From positions 1-64,000 of the forward strand of contig JAFXUJ010000003.1 of assembly GCA_017525025.1 (NCBI GenBank): DNA of 64,000 nucleotides. Reading direction: 5' to 3'. Of the stretch, positions 1 to 8,947 are shown one piece after another; position 1 is the stretch's first letter; each line of letters starts with the position of its first letter. The notes below the pieces were generated by a model that was not told the DNA's origin, did no database searches, and saw only the letters and a list, made by a program, of their open reading frames with translations. The stretch comes from Elusimicrobiaceae bacterium. Its GTDB lineage: Bacteria; Elusimicrobiota; Elusimicrobia; Elusimicrobiales; Elusimicrobiaceae. The position numbers and the translations under genes are program-made.

Positions 1-1
1 A

Positions 2-967
2 AGTGATATCGTGCCCAATACAAGCACAGATAGTTACGAGTATATAGCACAAGCGGCCGGTGTAAATGCGCAGAGCAAACAATTGGATTATCAATTACAA
101 ATGCCGTCTTACACGGATGGGCGTATTTGTTGCGAAGGGGCAGGGTGTTCCCAGCTCAACAAAGACTACCCGACTTGTGAAGCTTTGCGGCGCATGCCGG
201 ATTATGAAGCCCCCAATACGGCTTGTACGGCTAATTTGCCGGGGGAAACAAATGATCCGTCCTTGACTTGTATTGGTACTACGCCTGTTCACACACGTCC
301 TTGCCCGGATGGCGCTTGCGGACAAGAAACCAATACCTATTCTTGCAATCAAAATACGTTGCAATGGGAACCCGGTGAATGGGTGGGTACTTGCACCCCT
401 AAAGAAATCAAAACTGTGACCCAGCAACGTCCGTGTCCCGATTCCCAACAGGGGATATTTCCTATGGGTCCGCGCCCACAAGAAACGCGCCGTTGTACCA
501 CTATATATGATTGCGATGGAAACGTGGAGCGTGAACACTGCACGGAGTGGGACACTTCTGCTTGCGCAGGAGAACAAGAAGAGTGGGTGTGGGTAGTACC
601 GGACATTACTAATTTTGGCTATGTTTATAGCTTCAATTTACCAGAGCACGCTCCGTGGGGAGATCTTTCCAGCGGTATTGTGTTCACGGGGACTTGGAAC
701 TTAAATTGGGTATGCGAACACTGCAACCGCATTCCGGAGGAAGATAGGGCATGTAATTCTTACACGGGATATAAAACGGTAAAATGGTTCCAATGTAACC
801 CGCCCGCGTGGCATAACCTGTGGTCATGGCAACGTCACGCCCATTTTGCTTGCTGCGTGAAAGCGGAAAGCATTCCCGAGTGGGAAGAAGTGGGTTGGCA
901 CGTTGCTTACGATTTGGATAACCCTCATGGGGTGGAAAACCCACAAAACCAAAATTGCGACCATTAA
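2..967 (+). CDS. Cys-rich secreted protein, 5' truncated
   Basis: The reading frame is open to the left edge of the window, so the true start lies outside; the first in-frame start codon seen is a GTG at 11. The visible 318 residues are rich in Cys (CCEGAGC, CPDGACG and similar), Trp and Pro, with no transmembrane helix. Repeated Cys-x2-8-Cys spacing suggests a disulfide-stabilised extracellular protein. Pilin-like proteins of this lineage often end in similar Cys-rich domains, so it could be the C-terminal part of a long pilin-like or surface protein. That is inference, and no family is recognised. A strong terminator follows directly. Confidence 0.6.
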   Translation, partial: SDIVPNTSTDSYEYIAQAAGVNAQSKQLDYQLQMPSYTDGRICCEGAGCSQLNKDYPTCEALRRMPDYEAPNTACTANLPGETNDPSLTCIGTTPVHTRPCPDGACGQETNTYSCNQNTLQWEPGEWVGTCTPKEIKTVTQQRPCPDSQQGIFPMGPRPQETRRCTTIYDCDGNVEREHCTEWDTSACAGEQEEWVWVVPDITNFGYVYSFNLPEHAPWGDLSSGIVFTGTWNLNWVCEHCNRIPEEDRACNSYTGYKTVKWFQCNPPAWHNLWSWQRHAHFACCVKAESIPEWEEVGWHVAYDLDNPHGVENPQNQNCDH

Positions 968-988
968 GATATAGGTTACAATATAAAA

Positions 989-1015
989 CCCCCGGGGAAA
1001 GCCCCGGGGGTTTTT
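989..1015 (+). terminator. Rho-independent terminator
   Basis: A perfect 9-bp GC stem (CCCCCGGGG / CCCCGGGGG) with a 4-nt loop is followed by five T. It closes the truncated Cys-rich gene. Confidence 0.85.
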
Positions 1016-1042
1016 AATTACCCAAATATTGATTGGAGATTT

Positions 1043-1903
1043 TTATTGGCCAACCCAATTACGTAAAGCAAACCACGATAGGAAACTAATTCCCAACAGT
1101 AAAAGCAGTAATACAAAAAAACCAATAGCCCGCCAAGCCGACGAGTTGGAGGTTGACGTTTGTGCATCCATGCCGGACGACGCAAAACGTAACATGTTTT
1201 CTACCCGTTTTTCCGTCTTGGAAGGATCGGAAGAAGCGAAAACGGTAGTGGTATCCGGATTGACTTGTTCCAACTTATCCATTAAGGTTTCCAGCTCGCC
1301 CAAGATTTGCATGGCGCGGAAACGGAAAATTTCCATATCTTGCACCGGTACCAAGGTATGTTCGTGGTATATGAGGGCATTTTCGTTAAGTTCTAAATAG
1401 ATTTGCGGGCGAGTTTTAAGCATATTGGTAATTTGCGGCGTAAAAAATAAGCCCGCCGCCGGAGAAGGGGCGTGGATACGGTATTGCCCGTCAATGGCGG
1501 GGATGTTGGTTTTCATCAGCGCATATTGAGACGGCGCAAACGGAGAAGACAACGGCGCGATTTTTAAAAGAGGAAAGTGGCGTTTCTTTAGTTCGGCGGT
1601 AAAAATAGTGATGGTGGTAGGTTTGGTATTGGGTTTATCGTCCAGGTAGATTACATCATCGGCGATACGCAGAAACGCTAAATTATCCGAACAAGTAAAC
1701 ACGTTACGGTATTGGTGAAAAAATTGGGTAAAAAATTCCAACCGCCCGGCCGTTAATTGTGTAGTAACGGACGACTTGCGTTTATCAAACGTGCAACCGT
1801 TTGCCCGTGCCAAACGCGCCAGTTGGGCCGTCCGGGTGCGGGTGGAAGCTATCAGCGCAACCGCGCCGGAAGTGGTAATAAGTGTTAAAGTAATCCAAAT
1901 CAT
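1043..1903 (-). CDS. Two-helix membrane protein, unknown function
   Basis: About 286 residues from the ATG at 1903. An ATG further upstream (1963) would lie inside the hppA terminator, so the 1903 start is preferred, although no clear ribosome binding site is seen. The protein starts with a hydrophobic segment (IWITLTLITTSGAVALIA), continues with a roughly 220-residue soluble domain and ends with a second hydrophobic helix (residues about 260-280). The central part lies on one side of the membrane, with a possible helical stretch (ILGELETLMDKLEQV) before the second helix. I do not recognise the family. It is convergent with the upstream Cys-rich gene and lies downstream of hppA on the same strand, separated by a terminator. 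Confidence 0.6.
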   Translation of the reverse strand: MIWITLTLITTSGAVALIASTRTRTAQLARLARANGCTFDKRKSSVTTQLTAGRLEFFTQFFHQYRNVFTCSDNLAFLRIADDVIYLDDKPNTKPTTITIFTAELKKRHFPLLKIAPLSSPFAPSQYALMKTNIPAIDGQYRIHAPSPAAGLFFTPQITNMLKTRPQIYLELNENALIYHEHTLVPVQDMEIFRFRAMQILGELETLMDKLEQVNPDTTTVFASSDPSKTEKRVENMLRFASSGMDAQTSTSNSSAWRAIGFFVLLLLLLGISFLSWFALRNWVGQ

Positions 1904-1944
1904 ATTTAATATGATATCAAAAAACAAAGCATTTAGCTTATAAT

Positions 1945-1973
1945 AAAAAACCCCCGCTTTCAAAGCGGGGGTT
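1945..1973 (-). terminator. hppA terminator
   Basis: Read on the minus strand: stem CCCCCGCTTT / AAAGCGGGGG (core 1951-1971) followed by a T-rich run. It lies 16 nt after the hppA stop codon. Confidence 0.85.
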
Positions 1974-1988
1974 TAAAAAGAATATCTT

Positions 1989-4358
1989 TTATTTTTGAGC
2001 GGTTACATCCTGCGCCGGTTTTTTGCTGGTTAAAATTGCCCAGCTCAACACGGCCAGCAACGCAATGACAACCACCCAGCCGATCTTACCAAGTGGGGTA
2101 AAATCGTTGTGGTAGTTTACAATGATAGGCGCCACGATGACGGCTACCATGTTCACTACTTTAATAAGCGGATTGACAGCCGGCCCGGCCGTATCTTTTA
2201 ACGGATCCCCTACCGTATCGCCCACTACACTGGCTTTATGGCGTTCAGATCCTTTACCGGTGTTTGCTGCAATATCGGACGGTTCATCCTCTACCACTTT
2301 TTTGGCGTTATCCCAGCTGCCGCCGGCGTTGGACATAAACACCGCCAAGAGTTGTCCGGAAACGATAATCCCGGCCAAGAAACCACCTAAGGCTTCCACG
2401 CCGAAAGTCAACCCTACGATTACCGGGGATACGATCCCTAACAGGGCCAAGATAACGAGTTCCTTTTGGGCTGCAATGGTGGAAATTCCCACTGCGCGGG
2501 TATAATCGGGTTGGGCTTTTCCTTCCAATACGCCACCTTTAAATTGGCGACGCACTTCTTGTACGATTAGTGCGGCCGCACGGCTGACGGCGTTAATAGC
2601 GAAGGACGAGAATAACCACGGCAAGGCCCCACCGATTAACATCCCCACAAACACAACCGGGTTAGACACCACAATGCCTATTTCGGAAAGTAAGGTAAGC
2701 GCTTTGTCGGAACCTGCTTGAGCCCAAGCTTCATTCAACAAGCGTTGCACGTTGCTTACGTCCACCATATATGAGGCGAAAAGCGATACGGCTGCGATTA
2801 CGGCGGAGCCGATAGCTACCCCTTTGGTAATAGCTTTGGTGGTATTTCCTACACCATCTAAGTCAGCCATAATTTGGCGGGCTTTTTTGGTTTCATCGTC
2901 GTTTTGCCCGTGCCAGCTCATCTCGCCGATTCCGTTAGCATTGTCGGCAATCGGGCCGAAGGAGTCCATAGCTACGTTATTGCCGGTCAGCGTGAGCATG
3001 CCGATACCCGTCATAGCCACACCGTAGAGAATAAAATTAAATTTTTCTACGGGTGATAAACCTTCAATAGAACCGAAGATAACCACGGACAAGAAGATGG
3101 AAGCCGCAATTACCAAAGTGGTCCAGACGGCACTTTCAAACCCGACGGCAATACCGGATAAAATAGTCGTGGCGGAACCCGTAGCGGTAGCTTTTTTAAT
3201 TTCCTGTACGGGTTTACCATCCGTGCCGGTAAAATATTCGGTCAAGCGGTCAATGGAAATGGCCAGCAAAATACCGATTGTAGTGGCCGCAAACGGACGC
3301 CACCAACCACCGGGCACGCCTTGCATATAGAAATAAGCGAGCGCACCGAAAATGGCCACGGAAATCACGGCTGAAATGGTGTATCCTTTGAAAATCGCTT
3401 TCATAGCATTTCCGGCCGAGCGTTTGGAATCTTTTACGGCATACGTACCGATAATAGAGCACAATACGCCGATCCCGCGCACCAAAAGCGGATAGACGAT
3501 CCATTCGTGGTGTCCGGTAATGCGCCACAAGGCAATACCTAAAATCAAGCCCGATACAATCGTTACTTCGTACGATTCAAAAATATCGGCCGCCATACCG
3601 GCGCAGTCGCCTACGTTATCGCCTACCAAGTCGGCTACCACGGCGGGGTTGCGCGGATCATCTTCCGGGATACCGGCTTCAACTTTCCCCACGAGGTCGG
3701 CTCCCACGTCAGCGGCTTTGGTGTAAATACCACCGCCCACGCGCATGAAAAGCGCGAGAAGCGTACCGCCGAAACCGAAACCGAGCAAGGCGTCCGGTGC
3801 AGCAATACCGAAGATAATGAAAATAATCGTACCGCCAAAAAGGCCTAAACCGTCTGTTAACATACCGGTTACGGTGCCGGCGCGGTAAGCAATGCGCAAA
3901 GCATCACCAAAGCTACGTTTGGAAGCGGCGGCGACGCGGACGTTAGCATCTACGGCAATGCGCATGCCCAGCTGCCCTACTAAAAGGGAGAACACCGCCC
4001 CCAAGATAAATGCACCCGCCCGTCCAAAAGCAGCGATGAGCTTTACTTTTTCAGGAGATAATCCTACGAAACGTTCCATGGAATCTTGCGACACCGGAAC
4101 GATGTATACAGACAGAAATAAACAAATGGTCAATAACCCAATGAGCGGCAAAATGGTTTTGAGCTGTCTTTTGAGGTAGGCGTTAGCGCCTTCCCGAATG
4201 GCTCCCCAAACTTTTAACATTTCCGGGGTGCCGGTGTCTTCATTCATTACTTGTTTACGTAAGAACAATGCATACAAAAGCCCTAGCACCGCAATGAAAA
4301 GTACGCCAAATAACGCGTATTGTTCAAACGGGCGCAGAGACGAAATTCCGTACCACAT
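1989..4358 (-). CDS. hppA: Membrane pyrophosphatase, K+-independent H+-pumping type
   Basis: A 789-residue integral membrane protein that couples hydrolysis of pyrophosphate to ion pumping across the inner membrane. Substrate-binding motifs are intact: DVGADLVGKVE (217-227), DDPRNPAVVADLVGDNVGD (233-251) and a C-terminal VGDTVGDPLKDTAGPA. The GNTTKAITKG segment (504-513) carries Lys508 and Thr511 at the two positions that separate K+-independent (Lys/Thr) from K+-dependent (Ala/Ala or Gly) enzymes, so a K+-independent proton pump is inferred. It is longer than the usual 660-720 residues because of insertions between helices. A good ribosome binding site (AAGGAG) lies just upstream. Its role is probably to recover energy from biosynthetic pyrophosphate in a fermentative cell. 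Confidence 0.95.
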   Translation of the reverse strand: MWYGISSLRPFEQYALFGVLFIAVLGLLYALFLRKQVMNEDTGTPEMLKVWGAIREGANAYLKRQLKTILPLIGLLTICLFLSVYIVPVSQDSMERFVGLSPEKVKLIAAFGRAGAFILGAVFSLLVGQLGMRIAVDANVRVAAASKRSFGDALRIAYRAGTVTGMLTDGLGLFGGTIIFIIFGIAAPDALLGFGFGGTLLALFMRVGGGIYTKAADVGADLVGKVEAGIPEDDPRNPAVVADLVGDNVGDCAGMAADIFESYEVTIVSGLILGIALWRITGHHEWIVYPLLVRGIGVLCSIIGTYAVKDSKRSAGNAMKAIFKGYTISAVISVAIFGALAYFYMQGVPGGWWRPFAATTIGILLAISIDRLTEYFTGTDGKPVQEIKKATATGSATTILSGIAVGFESAVWTTLVIAASIFLSVVIFGSIEGLSPVEKFNFILYGVAMTGIGMLTLTGNNVAMDSFGPIADNANGIGEMSWHGQNDDETKKARQIMADLDGVGNTTKAITKGVAIGSAVIAAVSLFASYMVDVSNVQRLLNEAWAQAGSDKALTLLSEIGIVVSNPVVFVGMLIGGALPWLFSSFAINAVSRAAALIVQEVRRQFKGGVLEGKAQPDYTRAVGISTIAAQKELVILALLGIVSPVIVGLTFGVEALGGFLAGIIVSGQLLAVFMSNAGGSWDNAKKVVEDEPSDIAANTGKGSERHKASVVGDTVGDPLKDTAGPAVNPLIKVVNMVAVIVAPIIVNYHNDFTPLGKIGWVVVIALLAVLSWAILTSKKPAQDVTAQK

Positions 4359-4470
4359 GTTTTTTCTCCTTGTTGAATATAATTCAAACGGCTACCTAAC
4401 TATTATAATAAAATCCCCGAAAAAATGCGCGTGGGTCTTAGGACCCGGTGGCAAATAGGCCTTTTGCCAC

Positions 4471-4499
4471 TTGTTGTGAGGACGTATCTTTCCTATACT
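4471..4499 (+). promoter_or_regulatory. Sigma70-type promoter giving a leaderless mRNA
   Basis: TTGTTG (4471-4476), 17-bp spacer, TATACT (4494-4499). The -10 box ends exactly 6 nt before the ATG at 4506, so transcription should begin at or next to the start codon. No Shine-Dalgarno sequence is present. Confidence 0.65.
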
Positions 4500-4505
4500 T
4501 AAAAT

Positions 4506-5732
4506 ATGAGGATATGCAGAGCAGGATCCTTTTTGGTAGTTTTATGTATGCTTGTTCCGTCCGTATCAAGGGCACAGTGGTCTTATCGCACGCCCTTTTC
4601 CGTACGGTTGGAAGCAAGCGCAAAAAACTATTTAAGGAAAAGTGATTCGCCCGGGGTGGATCGCTTGCGCCTGATGCGTTTTTATTATCCCGATAATCAC
4701 GTGGAAGAAGCCCCCGGTTTTTGGGAGCGACTCTTAGGTCATAAAAAAATAGAGGAGCAGCAGGAAGAGGCGTTGGCTTTTTTCCTGTTTAATATGTATG
4801 TAAGTACGGCTGCTTATCAGGAAGATATGCCCTCGCAGCTTACCGTAGACTATTTGGGCGTGTTGGACGGATTTTCCAAATGTCGGGAACTCTTTCCTTT
4901 GGGCCAAGTAGATACTTTTTATACTAACCATTTTTCAGGCATTAAAGCGCGTTTGGCAAATTATTTCAAGCGGGCGGGATTGGCTCCCTATGAGCCGTAT
5001 TCTCAGGCAGATGATAGACGAGAAAGAGCCTTTTTGCGTTTGTTAAAACACGCTCCTTCTCGTTATAAATTGCCGGGATATGTGTGGGACGGAAAAACCC
5101 GTTTATCTGCTTCGGCCCGCCCACAAGATCAAGCTTTTTTGCAACAGCTGATTCGTAGCGGTTTGGCAGAAGGGCAAGATAAAGTCGTAACTTTTAAAGT
5201 CCCGCGGATGCAGTGGGAAAATATGGATACACCTTTTGCTTCCCACGGAAATAATATGGCTCGCCTTTACCGTTGCGTAAATGATGAGTGTGCGTATTGC
5301 AGCTATTTATTGGGGAAACAATTTTGCGAAGGCCTAGCGGCCGGACATACGAATTGGGGTATTTCGCGCTTGTATAAAATAACGGCCTATCCCACAGACG
5401 GTCAATTTTTAGTTCCCGCGCAAGGAGAACGCTTTAGATTGGCAAGCGGCGAACAAGCATCCGATTGGTATTATCATACCGCTTTATTGGTTGTCATAAA
5501 TTTAAACGGGCGTTATACACCTTTTGTGGCGGACGCCTTCTTGGCTGGGGAGGAACCGATGCTGTTGGACGAATGGCTATCGCATTTCCGGCCGTTAAAA
5601 ACGTATTTTCAAGTAGATGTGTTTGAACGCAGTGAGACGGTGGAAAAAACCATTGTTACGCCGTCTGCCCGCCGGGGGGATAAGGTGATAGTAGACGGGC
5701 AAGTCTATACTCCATACGACGTTTTACCTTAA
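4506..5732 (+). CDS. Secreted protein with protein-glutaminase-like C-terminal domain
   Basis: 408 residues with an N-terminal signal peptide (hydrophobic about 6-20, cleavage near SRA-QW). The C-terminal half contains a possible Cys-His-Asp triad: a Cys cluster (Cys257, Cys262, Cys265; motif DECAYCSYLLG), WYYHTALLV (His324) and YTPFVADAFL (Asp343), followed by a DEW motif. The order, the WxYH context and the 19-residue His-Asp spacing resemble bacterial protein-glutaminases, which deamidate protein-bound glutamine; the Cys-His distance is longer here. The N-terminal 200 residues are helical and unrecognised and may be a propeptide. It stands alone as a transcription unit with its own leaderless promoter. 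Secreted deamidase is an inference; another papain-like fold enzyme is possible. Confidence 0.5.
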   Translation: MRICRAGSFLVVLCMLVPSVSRAQWSYRTPFSVRLEASAKNYLRKSDSPGVDRLRLMRFYYPDNHVEEAPGFWERLLGHKKIEEQQEEALAFFLFNMYVSTAAYQEDMPSQLTVDYLGVLDGFSKCRELFPLGQVDTFYTNHFSGIKARLANYFKRAGLAPYEPYSQADDRRERAFLRLLKHAPSRYKLPGYVWDGKTRLSASARPQDQAFLQQLIRSGLAEGQDKVVTFKVPRMQWENMDTPFASHGNNMARLYRCVNDECAYCSYLLGKQFCEGLAAGHTNWGISRLYKITAYPTDGQFLVPAQGERFRLASGEQASDWYYHTALLVVINLNGRYTPFVADAFLAGEEPMLLDEWLSHFRPLKTYFQVDVFERSETVEKTIVTPSARRGDKVIVDGQVYTPYDVLP

Positions 5733-5734
5733 TT

Positions 5735-5760
5735 AAAAGCCCTTGTTTCCAAGGGCTTTT
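5735..5760. terminator. Bidirectional terminator
   Basis: Stem AAAAGCCCTT / AAGGGCTTTT with a 6-nt loop and T/A tails on both sides. It serves the converging secreted-protein gene (plus) and the ferritin-like gene (minus). Confidence 0.85.
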
Positions 5761-5763
5761 TAA

Positions 5764-6294
5764 TTATTTTTTCTTACATTCGCAACTGACAAAACCGTTT
5801 AACATCAGTTTATAGTCATTCCCCAAATCTTCCAGTTCTTGTTCGTGCTCAATTTCTTCTTGCAAAATTTGGCGGATAATGTGCGAAGTAATCATATCTT
5901 TATTCAGTACGTATTTAAGCAATTTGTTATATACTTCTATGGCGCAACGTTCTCCCTGCAAATTTTGTTTGAGCAGGTTGGCCGCGTCGTTACTTTTGGG
6001 TATTAAATAACCGCAAGTGCTTTGTTTGTACCACTCGTCCGGACTGAGTACCGGCGTACCGCCGAGCTCAATAATGCGTTTGGATAATTTTTTAGCGTGG
6101 TCCAATTCTTCTTGTGCGTGTTCTTCCAGCTCCGGTCGTAACGTTGGGGCCATAATACCGCTGGCAATTTGCGCTCCTGCCCAATACTGGTAGTAAGCCA
6201 ACCACTCATCACTAAAGGCTTGGTTGAGTAATTGAAGTAATTTTTTTACGTCCAATCCTGCTTCTTCCACAATTTTTCTTCCTTCCATTCCCAT
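5764..6294 (-). CDS. Ferritin-like protein, DPSL/thioferritin type
   Basis: 176 residues forming a predicted four-helix ferritin-like bundle. Di-iron ligand candidates are Glu30 (SDEW), Glu62/Glu63 and His66 (EELDHA), Glu115 or Glu120 (QGERCAIE), and Glu146/Glu147 with His150 (QEEIEH). Two cysteines, Cys94 (STCG) and Cys117, fit the cysteine pair near the metal site of Dps-like thioferritins of anaerobes, which use peroxide to oxidise iron and protect against oxidative stress. A C-terminal tail SCECKKK adds two more Cys. A good ribosome binding site (AGGGGG) precedes the ATG. The function is inferred from these residues. Confidence 0.75.
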   Translation of the reverse strand: MGMEGRKIVEEAGLDVKKLLQLLNQAFSDEWLAYYQYWAGAQIASGIMAPTLRPELEEHAQEELDHAKKLSKRIIELGGTPVLSPDEWYKQSTCGYLIPKSNDAANLLKQNLQGERCAIEVYNKLLKYVLNKDMITSHIIRQILQEEIEHEQELEDLGNDYKLMLNGFVSCECKKK

Positions 6295-6400
6295 AATATA
6301 CCCCCTACTAATTAAATAAGCCGATAGATACCCCTACCGCAGAGTTAGTATATCAATTCACACGGAAATTCCACGTACAGAAAAAGGGTTAGAAATAAAA

Positions 6401-6424
6401 AGCCCGCGCGTGGCGGGCTTTAAA
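6401..6424. terminator. Orphan terminator-like hairpin
   Basis: AGCCCGC / GCGGGCT stem with a strong T-run on the minus strand. It lies between two divergent genes where no terminator is expected. It may mark the left end of the accessory block, a small RNA or a lost gene. Confidence 0.55.
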
Positions 6425-6539
6425 AAGAAGGCTTTAATTCACCTAAACGATCCGGTTTTTATAGTAGATTCCATGCCCCCTTTTTGCTACAATGGAATGG
6501 GCTTTTGTAGAGATTATATAGGCAAAGAGGAAAAATGAT

Positions 6540-7223
6540 ATGACGAAGAAAAGTTTGTTTTTTACGTTATTATTTGTTTTTTTAACTTTCGTTTTGCAAC
6601 TCGCTGTGGCAACTCAAATTACTTTATCACCCGAAGAAGAACAAAAAGTAAGAAAACAAATCCAAGAAAAATTAAATTGTCTTAACGAAAAAAAGGAAAA
6701 ATTACCTGCAAAATACGAAGGGCCCAATTTAAAATTAAAATCCATGCCTCGTAATTTCGATGTCGCAAATATTTCAACCTCAACCGGTATGGAATACTAC
6801 ATTGATTCTGCCGCTGTCGTAGAAATAGGTAAAAAGAATAAAGATACATTACCATCGAAATACATATTAAGTAAGAAATATACTACGAAAAGAGGTGTCG
6901 TAAGCGGAGAATGTGCGGAGTATATACAGATACATCATATAGATGGTTATGCCGGATTTTGGGCGTATGAGGTTACTAATGTTCCGCCAAACAGTTATTT
7001 AAAATATATACCTGAAACTTCAGAAATGCAAGTAATAACCCCGGCAAATGAAGAATATAAAAAATTTATAACTGAATATAAACGGCAAGAAAAGAAGAGG
7101 GAAGAAGAAAGGCCGCAACGCGAGAAGGATAAAAGGAGAACGGAAAAAATATCTGAAAAAATAGCGTGTCGACGTGTCGTCGAGTATTTGGATATAAATT
7201 GTAGGAAGAAAATATTAGCTTGA
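6540..7223 (+). CDS. Secreted Lys/Glu-rich protein, unknown
   Basis: 227 residues with an N-terminal signal peptide (hydrophobic 6-22, cleavage near VAT-Q). The middle contains a small mixed domain (about 70-165), and the C-terminal third is highly charged (KRQEKKREEERPQREKDKRR) and likely a helical or coiled segment. Four cysteines lie in the mature part. A Shine-Dalgarno AGAGG precedes the start. It is AT-rich compared with the flanking core genes and lies next to repeat A, so it belongs to the accessory block. Its function is not recognisable. Confidence 0.6.
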   Translation: MTKKSLFFTLLFVFLTFVLQLAVATQITLSPEEEQKVRKQIQEKLNCLNEKKEKLPAKYEGPNLKLKSMPRNFDVANISTSTGMEYYIDSAAVVEIGKKNKDTLPSKYILSKKYTTKRGVVSGECAEYIQIHHIDGYAGFWAYEVTNVPPNSYLKYIPETSEMQVITPANEEYKKFITEYKRQEKKREEERPQREKDKRRTEKISEKIACRRVVEYLDINCRKKILA

Positions 7224-7253
7224 CTTTTTGGGTATTATAAGTGTGGTGTGGCG

Positions 7254-7323
7254 CATAAAAAAATCCCCGTCGGAGTTAAACTCTAACGGGGATTTATGCT
7301 GAAAATTCAAAACTAAAATACGG
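7254..7323 (-). repeat. tRNA-Asp trailer copy A
   Basis: This matches copy B at 67 of 70 positions without gaps (8855-8924). It contains the terminator hairpin (CCCCGT ... ACGGGG, T-run on the minus strand) and ends at CGG, the last bases of the tRNA-Asp 3' end; similarity stops there. It also acts as the terminator of the ankyrin gene. Confidence 0.8.
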
Positions 7324-7349
7324 TGGTTATAGTTTGGGTAGCAAAGTGC

Positions 7350-8708
7350 TTATTCCTTTGCCCCGGCAGCTTTGAGTAGTTCCACAATTTTGGTATTTCC
7401 GGCTTCTTGGGCTAGTTTGATGGCTGTTTTGCCATCATTGTCTTTTGCATTGACATCTGCTCCTGCTTTTAATAACACGCTGACAATTCCTTCGTAATTC
7501 CCGCTTTTTGCCTTAGTTGCGTAAATTAGTGCTGTTGAACCATTATTGTCTTTGGCATTTACATTCGCTCCTGCTTTAATCAAAGTTTGCAAATAGTCTA
7601 TAAACTCTTTTATATTTGGATAGTTTTCATCGCCAAACATCTGAGCTTCATCAGATAGAGTTTCTTTCCTTTCTTCCAATTTCCCTATAAAATCTAACAA
7701 TACGGTTCTACCTTTATTATCCGTTGCATTAATATCCGACCCTGCTTTTAATAATTTTGTTACAACGGAAGTATAATCATTGAATGTATTTGTAATATAC
7801 ATTAGCACAGTTTTTCCGTTTTTATTTGCTGCATTAACATCTGCCCGTGCAGCAATTAACTTTTCCATTACCTTTTTACTCAGATTTTCTTCATAATAGC
7901 CATACGGTGTAGTGTACATTAGGGCCGTCTTTCCATTTTTATCTTTAGCATTTACATTGGCTCCGGCAGCTAACAAGACCTCTACAACTTCTATATTGGC
8001 CTCGGGACAAGCTAACCGTAATGCTTCGTCTTTATCTTCCTGACTTACATTTATACCAGCATTTAGCAACTGTTGCACATTTTCACCAATGCCTAAATGA
8101 CTTGCCTCTAGAAATGCTTCCCTGCCACCCTGCTTTACATCAGCTCCAGCAGAAAGTAATGCTTTTGTAATTTCTGGGGAACCCGCCGAATAGTACAGTG
8201 CGGTATCACCCTTATCATCTGTTTTATTAACATCTGCTCCCGCTTCAATTAATCCATTAACAATAGCAAGAGGACTGCCCGATAAACTCGCTAATATTAA
8301 AGGAGTAGTTCCACAAGAACAGTTCTCATTCACGTTAGCACCTGCTTGTAATAATAGTTTTACAATATTTTCAGAATGTTCATTGACTGCACGACATAAA
8401 GCGGGACGATAGGCAGAACCTTCCACTTCTTGATTCGGGTTTGCCCCTTGTTTGAGAAGTTCCGCTGCTTTTTCTTCATCTCCTGTTACAATAGCAAACG
8501 AAAATGCTTTGTTTAATCTTTCTAAAACAGGGTCTTTTGGCTCTTTATCATAGGAAGTATCTATTGTATTTGTCTTACTTTCCGTAGGCAATTCATTGAT
8601 AGCTGATTTTAGATCATAATTAGAAGGCTTTTCGGCAATATCCGCAGATTCTTTGTTACACGCAGATAAAGCCAGTAAAATGAAACTACCTAATAAAAGT
8701 TTGCGCAT
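7350..8708 (-). CDS. Ankyrin-repeat lipoprotein
   Basis: 452 residues. A lipoprotein signal peptide ends in the lipobox LSAC (Cys16), followed by about 40 low-complexity residues and roughly ten ankyrin repeats (consensus ...GADVNAKDNNGKTAL...), the last ending near the C-terminus. It is predicted to be membrane-anchored outside the cytoplasm and to act in protein binding. It occupies the segment between trailer copies A and B and is the only gene there, so it is likely cargo of an older or decayed integration at tRNA-Asp. A second ankyrin lipoprotein is encoded at 51150-52730. The partner is unknown. Confidence 0.85.
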   Translation of the reverse strand: MRKLLLGSFILLALSACNKESADIAEKPSNYDLKSAINELPTESKTNTIDTSYDKEPKDPVLERLNKAFSFAIVTGDEEKAAELLKQGANPNQEVEGSAYRPALCRAVNEHSENIVKLLLQAGANVNENCSCGTTPLILASLSGSPLAIVNGLIEAGADVNKTDDKGDTALYYSAGSPEITKALLSAGADVKQGGREAFLEASHLGIGENVQQLLNAGINVSQEDKDEALRLACPEANIEVVEVLLAAGANVNAKDKNGKTALMYTTPYGYYEENLSKKVMEKLIAARADVNAANKNGKTVLMYITNTFNDYTSVVTKLLKAGSDINATDNKGRTVLLDFIGKLEERKETLSDEAQMFGDENYPNIKEFIDYLQTLIKAGANVNAKDNNGSTALIYATKAKSGNYEGIVSVLLKAGADVNAKDNDGKTAIKLAQEAGNTKIVELLKAAGAKE

Positions 8709-8780
8709 ACTATTTCTCCTAAAATCTATATATTCTCATTGTAAAACATTTTAACGGCAACTGCGCGACCTCCTACCTAG

Positions 8781-8934
8781 TGTTGTCAGCATAAAAAGAG
8801 AATATTTACCAAAAAGCACGAAAACCTACCAAATTTTCCATGCTAAAAGTCGTTCATAAAAAAATCCCCGTCGGGGTTTAACCCTAACGGGGATTTATGC
8901 TGAAAATTCAAAACTAAAATACGGAGTCGACGAG
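8781..8934 (-). repeat. tRNA-Asp trailer copy B, candidate att site
   Basis: A 154-bp ungapped alignment to copy C (17711-17864) has 23 mismatches (about 85% identity). It ends in CGGAGTCGACGAG, identical to the last 13 nt of the tRNA-Asp gene. The terminator stem shows compensatory changes relative to A and C (GGGTTTAACCC versus GAGTTAAACTC). It marks the distal end of the island. Confidence 0.8.
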
Positions 8935-8947
8935 TGTTCGTCCTGCA

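Noticed and set aside
2122-2505. Plus-strand frames opposite hppA
   Set aside because: These are shadows of the conserved membrane pyrophosphatase on the other strand.
8921-8940. Second tRNA-Asp gene at copy B
   Set aside because: Only the last 13 nt of the tRNA are present; no anticodon or D arm follows.
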